A stretch of 10,817 nt of DNA, from positions 1 to 10,817 of the forward strand of contig CAAGMP010000160.1 of the NCBI GenBank assembly GCA_900771065.1. The letters run 5' to 3'. The first letter of the stretch is position 1. Each line of letters starts with the position of its first letter. Source of the stretch: an uncultured Acinetobacter sp. (GTDB taxonomy: Bacteria; Pseudomonadota; Gammaproteobacteria; Pseudomonadales; Moraxellaceae). Positions 6,689 to 10,817 of the stretch are shown here, one piece after another. The notes beneath the pieces were generated by a model. That model ran no database searches and had not been told where the DNA came from. It saw only the letters and a list, made by a program, of their open reading frames with translations. The position numbers and the translations under genes are program-made.

Positions 6689-7123
6689 ATGTTTAGTTTG
6701 CACCCTCAACTTGCTCAAGATACTTTTTATGTTGGCGATTTTCCATTGTCTACATGTCGTTTAATGAATGATATGCAGTTTCCATGGATTATTTTAATTC
6801 CACGTGTTGCGGGCATTACAGAATTATATGAATTAAGCCAAGCCGATCAAGAACAGTTTTTACGTGAATCAAGTTGGTTATCTAGTCAATTATCACGCGT
6901 TTTTCGTGCTGATAAAATGAATGTTGCCGCTTTAGGTAATGTTGTGCCACAGTTACATTTTCATCATGTTGTGCGTTATCAAAATGATGCAGCATGGCCA
7001 AAACCAGTTTGGGGTACACCTGCTATTCCATATAGCAATGAAGTTTTAGCCCATATGCGTCAAACTTTAATGCTTGCTTTACGCGGTCAAGGCGATATGC
7101 CATTTGACTGGAGAATGGACTAA
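6689..7123 (+). CDS. HIT-family (histidine triad) protein
   Basis: Small soluble protein of 144 residues, probably a nucleotide hydrolase or transferase of the HIT superfamily; the substrate is unknown. N-terminal WIILIPRVAGITELYEL fits a HIT beta-sheet region. NVAALGNVVPQLHFHHVVRY carries the active-site segment, and DAAWPKPVWG is a tail I remember from proteobacterial HIT proteins. The triad is variant: instead of H-x-H-x-H it reads Q88-L-H90-F-H92-H93-V. The presumed nucleophile His90 and the last His92 remain, the first His is Gln, and an extra His93 replaces a hydrophobic residue. Start ATG 6689 has a weak purine stretch upstream. It has its own likely promoter after the mfd hairpin and is followed 5 bp after the stop by a strong terminator. 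Confidence 0.88.
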   Translation: MFSLHPQLAQDTFYVGDFPLSTCRLMNDMQFPWIILIPRVAGITELYELSQADQEQFLRESSWLSSQLSRVFRADKMNVAALGNVVPQLHFHHVVRYQNDAAWPKPVWGTPAIPYSNEVLAHMRQTLMLALRGQGDMPFDWRMD

Positions 7124-7128
7124 AAGTG

Positions 7129-7158
7129 AAGTTGCGGTTCGCCGTAACTTGATTTTTT
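7129..7158 (+). terminator. Intrinsic terminator with UUCG tetraloop between HIT gene and cyclase
   Basis: AAGTTGCGG (7129-7137), loop TTCG (7138-7141) and CCGTAACTT (7142-7150) form a 9-bp stem with one G-U pair, followed by GA and six T (7153-7158). It starts 5 bp after the HIT stop. The next gene's Shine-Dalgarno begins at 7159, directly after the T-run, so the hairpin may also act as a regulated attenuator. Confidence 0.85.
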
Positions 7159-7165
7159 GAGGAGA
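7159..7165 (+). promoter_or_regulatory. Strong Shine-Dalgarno GAGGAGA pointing to a TTG start
   Basis: GAGGAGA lies 9 nt before TTG 7175 and 12 nt before TTG 7178. It rules out the further upstream TTG 7157, which precedes it. The first in-frame ATG falls inside the first membrane segment. Confidence 0.75.
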
Positions 7166-7174
7166 GCAAGTAGG

Positions 7175-8626
7175 TTGTTGGTATCAGAATCTTTAACTGA
7201 TAAAGAGTTACGCTATTTTCAATATGCGCATCGCGTGATTGGCTATATTAGCTTGATGCTCATTTTAATTGTATATCATTTCACCTATTTGCAAAGCCAA
7301 TATCAAATTTATTTACCCATTGTTTTGGGTGCGGCTTTATTGTTTATTCCACATATCATAAAAAAAGTCGAGCCTCAAAACCAAGCTAATGTTTTAGCAA
7401 TTGTAGATATTTTAGCTATTTCTCTATTTTTATCGGCTATTCATCTGAGTTTGGTTTTGTCTTTGTTTGTTATTTTTGGTCTGTTCATGACCTTAATTTA
7501 CACGAAAATTCAATCTTTTATTTTATTGTTAGGTTTTTTACTTGGAACAATCTTTTTTTATTTAAGTAGCATTTTACTTTTTGGTAATCACGATTATTTT
7601 GCAACGACTTCTGCTGAGCTGACTGTTTTAGGTTTTCTCTGTTTGGTCGGTTATTGTGGCATGTTAAATTTGTATCAGATTCGAAAAATGAATTTAATTG
7701 AACACGATAAAAAAAAATATTACCAACAATGGAATGAATCTATCAAAGTTTCCAATTTTTTAAGTCGCTACGTGCCATATCAATTGTGGCAATTAATTCG
7801 AGATTCTAAACTTGAAGCTAAAGTAACGTATAAAAGACGAAAAATTACGGTATTTTTCTCAGATATTCAAGGTTTTACCGAGCTTTCAGAAAACTTAATT
7901 GCTGAAGATTTGGCATTTGTTTTAAATGAATATTTGGAGCATATGACCGAAATTGCAAAAAAATATGATGGTATTGTCGATAAATTTATGGGCGATGCTA
8001 TCTTAATTTTTTTTGATGATTTAGATGCTTCTGAGTCCAATGAAAATCTAACTAAAAATGCACAAAAGTGTTTAGATATGGCGATTGAAATGCGTCAACA
8101 AATGAATATTTTGCGTAAACGATGGACTGCTTTAGGTTATCCTCCATTGCATATTCGTATGGGAATAAGCACAGGAAATTGTCACGTTGGAAATTATGGT
8201 GCAACACATCGCATGGCGTATACCATTTTAGGACATGATGTGAATTTAGCTGCACGTTTACAAAGTGCTGCTGAAGTAGACGAAATTTTATTGTCCGAAT
8301 CAACGTATAAATTGGTGCAAAATTATTATTTATGTGCGCCTAAAAAACCATTGCGTTTAAAAGGTGTTGCAGGTTTAGTGCGAACATGGCAAGTCGTTGA
8401 AAAATACAAAGCGGATAAAATTGAATACCAACGTTGGTTCGATTATGAATATAAAGGCTTTCATTTATTGTTGAACTTAGAAGAAGTACAGCGATTTGAA
8501 TATGCTGAATTAATTGAAGTTTTAGAAAAAATGATTCAACGCATTCAAATTCAACAACAATACACAAATTCTCAAGGTGTAGTGAAATTGAATTTGCAAG
8601 ATCAAATCATTTGTGATGAAAATTAA
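7175..8626 (+). CDS. Membrane-bound class III adenylate cyclase
   Basis: Predicted to make cAMP from ATP at the inner membrane. Numbered from TTG 7175 it has 483 residues. About six hydrophobic segments fill roughly residues 20-168. A linker (NFLSRYVPYQLWQLI) then leads into the catalytic domain, about 222-395. Metal ligands are Asp230 in FSDIQGFT and Asp274 in KFMGDA. Adenine-specifying Lys270 and Thr350 (MAYTILG) point to ATP rather than GTP. Transition-state Asn357 and Arg361 lie in VNLAARL. All catalytic residues are present, so it should be active alone as a homodimer. A further 85 or so C-terminal residues (YQRWFDYEY onward) match nothing I know. The start is set by GAGGAGA; TTG 7178 is the alternative. 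An intrinsic terminator ends directly against this ribosome-binding site, so transcription must read through it or start inside the HIT gene. From memory, Acinetobacter baumannii has a cyclase of this kind called CavA; equivalence is not shown. Confidence 0.92.
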   Translation: MLVSESLTDKELRYFQYAHRVIGYISLMLILIVYHFTYLQSQYQIYLPIVLGAALLFIPHIIKKVEPQNQANVLAIVDILAISLFLSAIHLSLVLSLFVIFGLFMTLIYTKIQSFILLLGFLLGTIFFYLSSILLFGNHDYFATTSAELTVLGFLCLVGYCGMLNLYQIRKMNLIEHDKKKYYQQWNESIKVSNFLSRYVPYQLWQLIRDSKLEAKVTYKRRKITVFFSDIQGFTELSENLIAEDLAFVLNEYLEHMTEIAKKYDGIVDKFMGDAILIFFDDLDASESNENLTKNAQKCLDMAIEMRQQMNILRKRWTALGYPPLHIRMGISTGNCHVGNYGATHRMAYTILGHDVNLAARLQSAAEVDEILLSESTYKLVQNYYLCAPKKPLRLKGVAGLVRTWQVVEKYKADKIEYQRWFDYEYKGFHLLLNLEEVQRFEYAELIEVLEKMIQRIQIQQQYTNSQGVVKLNLQDQIICDEN

Positions 8627-8651
8627 AAAAGCATTTTTTACTATTTTTTGC

Positions 8652-8687
8652 TACCATCATTAAATATTTTTTATGATTTTGATGGTA
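8652..8687 (+). repeat. 8-bp perfect inverted repeat abutting the trmA start
   Basis: TACCATCA (8652-8659) and TGATGGTA (8680-8687) are perfectly complementary, with a 20-nt loop. The right arm ends one base before ATG 8689 and covers the only possible Shine-Dalgarno (ATGG). In the mRNA it could hide the ribosome-binding site; in DNA it could be an operator. Confidence 0.5.
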
Positions 8688-8688
8688 T

Positions 8689-9771
8689 ATGACTTTATCT
8701 TATCAGCAACAACTTGATGCCAAAGTTGAACGCCTTACAAGCCAATTTGCACTATTTAATGCACCTGCTTTACAGGTTTTTGCATCGCCTGAACAGCATT
8801 TTCGTATGCGTGCTGAATTTAGAATTTGGCATACTGAGCAAGACTTATTTTATGCGATGTTTGAGCGTGATGCAGAAAATCAGAAAAAAGTTGTTCGGAT
8901 CGATCAATTTGATATTGCTGATGTGCATATTAACCGTTTAATGCCTGTTTTATTGCAAAAATTAAAGCAAAATCCATTATTATCTCAGCGTTTATTTGAA
9001 GTTGATTTTTTGTCTAGTTTAAGCGGTGAAGTGCTCGTTACCTTAATTTATCACACCAAATTAGATGAAAATTGGCAAAAAGCAGCAAAAGAATTAGAAC
9101 AAGAGCTACAAATTAAAATTATTGGGCGTAGTCGTGGTCAAAAAATTGTTTTGAGTCAAGATTATATCGTTGAAGAATTACACGTTTTTGAACGTCAATT
9201 TGCATATAAACAAATTGAAGGCAGTTTTACTCAACCCAATGCACAAGTTTGTCAAAAAATGTTGCAATGGGCGTGTGAAGTTGCAGGGAATTCTGAGCGA
9301 GATTTACTTGAGTTATATTGTGGTAATGGTAATTTCACTTTGCCACTTTCTACTAAATTTCGTCGTGTTTTAGCAACTGAATTGGCAAAATCATCAGTAT
9401 ATGCTGCACAGTGGAATATTGAAAAAAATCAAATTGAAAATATTCAAATTGCCCGTTTGTCAGCAGAAGAATTTACGCAAGCATTTAATCAAGAAAGAGT
9501 ATTCCGTCGTTTGCAAGATGCGGGTATTGAGTTAGAAAGTTATGATTTTGAAACGGTTTTTGTTGATCCGCCACGTGCAGGTATTGACTTGGAAACTTTA
9601 AAATTATTGCAACGTTTTAAACGCATTATTTATATTTCATGTAATCCAGAAACGTTATATGAAAACTTAAAGACATTGTGTGAAACGCATACTATCAAAG
9701 CATTTGCTTTATTTGACCAGTTCCCGTATACCCATCACGTTGAAAGTGGTGTGTTGCTCGAACTGCATTAA
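8689..9771 (+). CDS. trmA: tRNA (uracil-5-)-methyltransferase TrmA
   Basis: TrmA uses S-adenosylmethionine to methylate U54 of the tRNA T-loop to m5U (ribothymidine); in E. coli the same enzyme also acts on tmRNA. The 360-residue product is full length (E. coli 366). FRMRAEFRIWH lies in the N-terminal RNA-binding part. SFTQPNAQVCQKM and LLELYCGNGNFTLPL form the SAM-binding start of the Rossmann domain. Asp293 is in VDPPRAG. The catalytic nucleophile Cys318 is in SCNPETL, and the general base Glu352 is in THHVESG. Both equal the E. coli residues Cys324 and Glu358 with a constant offset of six. ATG 8689 gives the expected N-terminus, but the Shine-Dalgarno is weak and lies in an inverted repeat. 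The cyclase ends 62 bp upstream with no strong terminator between, so read-through from it is possible. Confidence 0.97.
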   Translation: MTLSYQQQLDAKVERLTSQFALFNAPALQVFASPEQHFRMRAEFRIWHTEQDLFYAMFERDAENQKKVVRIDQFDIADVHINRLMPVLLQKLKQNPLLSQRLFEVDFLSSLSGEVLVTLIYHTKLDENWQKAAKELEQELQIKIIGRSRGQKIVLSQDYIVEELHVFERQFAYKQIEGSFTQPNAQVCQKMLQWACEVAGNSERDLLELYCGNGNFTLPLSTKFRRVLATELAKSSVYAAQWNIEKNQIENIQIARLSAEEFTQAFNQERVFRRLQDAGIELESYDFETVFVDPPRAGIDLETLKLLQRFKRIIYISCNPETLYENLKTLCETHTIKAFALFDQFPYTHHVESGVLLELH

Positions 9772-9786
9772 AAATATACATCTTTA

Positions 9787-9857
9787 GTCCAATGGCACGT
9801 ATGTCATTTGGACAATCTTATTCGATTTATCAATAAGATAAATTTTACGAAAATTTA
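9787..9857 (+). repeat. Three consecutive inverted repeats after trmA
   Basis: First: GTCCAATGGCA and TGTCATTTGGAC (9787-9813), loop CGTA, one bulge and one G-U pair. Second: TCTTATT and AATAAGA (9816-9838), 7 bp perfect, loop 9. Third: TAAATTTT and AAAATTTA (9839-9857), 8 bp perfect, loop ACG. The first starts about 15 bp after the trmA stop and could terminate trmA, although no proper T-run follows. Together they fill much of the 184-bp gap. Confidence 0.55.
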
Positions 9858-9895
9858 AAGTTGTTTATAAGATATGCCAACGCATTTTTAGCCTC

Positions 9896-9923
9896 TTGCT
9901 TTATTTATTAGATTGTTTATATT
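9896..9923 (+). promoter_or_regulatory. Putative promoter for the small Cys/His protein
   Basis: TTGCTT (9896-9901) and TATATT (9918-9923) are separated by 16 bp and lie 33 bp before ATG 9956. The -10 matches at 5 of 6 positions and the -35 at 3 of 6. In such AT-rich DNA this is a weak call. Confidence 0.35.
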
Positions 9924-9955
9924 TCGTTCTATGTTAGGTCAGTTATGAAGGCTCT

Positions 9956-10180
9956 ATGAGTTTTTGGCAAAAATTGTTCGCAAAAGATGTAGTCAACGAA
10001 CATAAAAATCACATTGCTTGTATTGAAAATGATTGTGCATGCAAAACAGATGAGCAACTTTTACAAACTTTAGCAAAAGCAACAGATGAAGATTTAATTA
10101 TCGGCATTAAAAGAGTGCTTGCTGCACGTGGTTATAGTCGTCGAGAACTCAACGAGTTACAACATCGACCATTACAATAG
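9956..10180 (+). CDS. Small conserved-looking protein, 74 residues, with Cys/His cluster
   Basis: I do not recognise the family. The coding call is supported by a Shine-Dalgarno (GAAGG, 9947-9951) just before ATG 9956, a possible promoter, and a strong terminator just after the stop. The protein is soluble. Its N-terminal half has His16, His19, Cys22, Cys27 and Cys29 (HKNHIACIENDCAC), which could bind a metal. The C-terminal half looks like two helices (EQLLQTLAKA, DLIIGIKRVLAARGYSRRELNEL) and contains the compact RGYSRREL segment. It appears to be a single-gene transcription unit between trmA and the last gene. A transcription-associated or metal-binding adaptor role is possible but unsupported. 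It is not a known toxin or antitoxin as far as I can tell. Confidence 0.75.
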   Translation: MSFWQKLFAKDVVNEHKNHIACIENDCACKTDEQLLQTLAKATDEDLIIGIKRVLAARGYSRRELNELQHRPLQ

Positions 10181-10183
10181 AAC

Positions 10184-10212
10184 AAAAAGGAGACAATAAA
10201 GTCTCCTTTTTT
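10184..10212 (+). terminator. Strong Rho-independent terminator
   Basis: AAAAAGGAGAC (10184-10194) and GTCTCCTTTTT (10201-10211) form an 11-bp perfect stem with loop AATAAA. The U-tract is six T (10207-10212). It starts 3 bp after the stop at 10180. The A-tract on the left may let it work in both directions. Confidence 0.93.
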
Positions 10213-10233
10213 ATACAAAACGCTTCTTTCTAT

Positions 10234-10273
10234 GCAAGTGACTTGCTTTATCTCACTTAAATTATGTTATAAA
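10234..10273 (+). promoter_or_regulatory. Putative promoter with palindromic operator for the last gene
   Basis: TGTTATAAA (10265-10273) is an extended -10, about 80 bp before ATG 10354. Upstream, GCAAGT-G-ACTTGC (10234-10246) is a perfect 6-bp palindrome around one base. It overlaps TTGCTT (10243-10248), a possible -35 with a long 19-bp spacer. A second dyad, AAGTGA (10236-10241) and TCACTT (10253-10258), shares its left arm. The layout suits a repressor site. Confidence 0.45.
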
Positions 10274-10289
10274 CTCAGGCAGTTAAAAG

Positions 10290-10321
10290 ATTGCTTATTT
10301 CATGAAATAGACGCAATTTTT
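10290..10321 (+). repeat. Leader hairpin followed by T-run upstream of the last gene
   Basis: ATTGC (10290-10294) pairs with GCAAT (10313-10317) around the 12-bp palindrome ATTTCATGAAAT (10297-10308). Five T end at 10321. It lies within the expected 5' leader and could be a weak attenuator. The stem is interrupted by a 2/4 internal loop. Confidence 0.35.
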
Positions 10322-10342
10322 ACTTGTTTTTGATTTAAATGT

Positions 10343-10348
10343 AGGAAG
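10343..10348 (+). promoter_or_regulatory. Shine-Dalgarno AGGAAG for the last gene
   Basis: AGGAAG lies 5 nt before ATG 10354 and supports that start in a gene with no visible stop. Confidence 0.7.
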
Positions 10349-10353
10349 TTTTT

Positions 10354-10817
10354 ATGAGTAATACACAACAAAAAGAAAAAGATAATCATGTATTACTTAC
10401 GACAAGTTTAATTGTTATTGAGACGCTTTCTACTTTTATTTTAAAACATGACAAATTACTTGCTTTACAAGCGCAAAAATTCATCGATCAGAAAGTGAAT
10501 ATTAAAATTAATAGCTATATTCCTTATTTTGATGTTTATGTCAGTTTTCGTCCAGAAGGCATTTTAATTGATGCTGAAATAGCCCAAGAACAAAACATTG
10601 ATTTAGATGTGCGTACAACTTTAATTGATTTATTTAAAATTTTTGTTTTAGGCAATAAACGCAGCATTCGTAATATGCGTATTGCAGGTGATGTTACCTT
10701 AAAAGATGAATTTCGAGATTTATTACTTTCATTTAGTTTGCCAAAAATTATACTTGATTTGCCACAATGGTTTAGTCAAGTAGGGCAGGATCAGTATAAT
10801 CTTTCATCTTCTAAGCA
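10354..10817 (+). CDS. Hypothetical protein, 3'-truncated by window end; faint UbiJ/SCP2-like resemblance
   Basis: An open frame of 154 codons from ATG 10354 runs off the window with no stop. It has a good Shine-Dalgarno and a plausible promoter. The N-terminus is polar (MSNTQQKEKDN) and is followed by LLTTSLIVIETLSTFILKHDK, mildly hydrophobic but not a clear signal peptide. Next come beta-like alternating segments (VNIKINSYIPYFDVYVSF, GILIDAEIA), then RNMRIAGDVTLKDEFRDLLLSF and LPQWFSQVG. The order of a short beta region, an 'I-x-GD' turn and a helix recalls the SCP2-like lipid-binding fold of UbiJ, an accessory factor for ubiquinone synthesis. This is a weak impression, not an identification. 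Upstream it is insulated by the terminator at 10184-10212. Confidence 0.7.
   Translation, partial: MSNTQQKEKDNHVLLTTSLIVIETLSTFILKHDKLLALQAQKFIDQKVNIKINSYIPYFDVYVSFRPEGILIDAEIAQEQNIDLDVRTTLIDLFKIFVLGNKRSIRNMRIAGDVTLKDEFRDLLLSFSLPKIILDLPQWFSQVGQDQYNLSSSK

Noticed and set aside
7157..7174. TTG 7157 as cyclase start
   Set aside because: It is the end of the terminator T-run and precedes the Shine-Dalgarno GAGGAGA.
8052..8567. Two antisense open frames inside the adenylate cyclase
   Set aside because: Both are shadows of the conserved cyclase domain without their own start signals.
8624..8640. TAAAAAA/TTTTTTA palindrome after the cyclase as terminator
   Set aside because: The stem is purely A-T with a 3-nt loop, too weak to call; it may arise from base composition.
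1..10817. Mobile element, phage, CRISPR, toxin-antitoxin or defence system
   Set aside because: No transposase, integrase, repeat-spacer pattern, tRNA attachment site or recognisable defence gene was seen on either strand; strand and composition look uniform.

Overview
The window reads as a piece of an AT-rich gammaproteobacterial chromosome, most likely Acinetobacter or another Moraxellaceae. This rests on the low GC content (judged by eye, not computed) and on the remembered character of the RraA, Mfd, TrmA, HIT and cyclase proteins; no database was searched. All ten recognisable genes lie on the + strand. There is no tRNA, rRNA, insertion sequence, integrase or CRISPR array. The first 25 bases are not genomic: they match the 3' end of the Illumina TruSeq read-2 adapter. 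The window therefore starts at an untrimmed read or contig end, and the first gene lost its true 5' end there.

Layout. (1) 27-1157: 5'-truncated diguanylate cyclase of the DosC type, with the end of a haem-globin sensor, a middle domain and a GGDEF domain. (2) 1216-2007: DUF4239-like membrane protein, probably co-transcribed with it. (3) 2084-2602: rraA, behind a TATAAT flanked by an inverted repeat. (4) 2642-3001: unrecognised 119-residue protein with a GTGA-N6-TCAC motif touching its start. (5) 3059-6514: complete mfd. (6) 6515-6688: intergenic region with a 12-bp perfect hairpin and an extended -10 promoter. (7) 6689-7123: small HIT-family protein. (8) 7129-7158: strong intrinsic terminator with a UUCG loop. 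(9) 7175-8626: membrane-bound class III adenylate cyclase starting at TTG. (10) 8689-9771: trmA. (11) 9772-9955: intergenic region with three inverted repeats in a row. (12) 9956-10180: small Cys/His-containing protein, closed by a textbook terminator. (13) 10354 to the end: truncated protein of uncertain function behind a promoter with a palindrome.

How the genes relate. Most are housekeeping: RraA (RNA turnover), Mfd (transcription-coupled repair) and TrmA (tRNA m5U54). Two make second messengers: a probable oxygen-sensing c-di-GMP synthase and a probable cAMP synthase, about 6 kb apart. They are not in one operon. The most interesting non-coding feature is the strong terminator sitting directly against the Shine-Dalgarno of the cyclase, which suggests that cyclase expression depends on read-through or on a promoter inside the HIT gene. 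I found no convincing new multi-gene system. The unexplained material is mainly intergenic secondary structure and three poorly characterised small or truncated genes.
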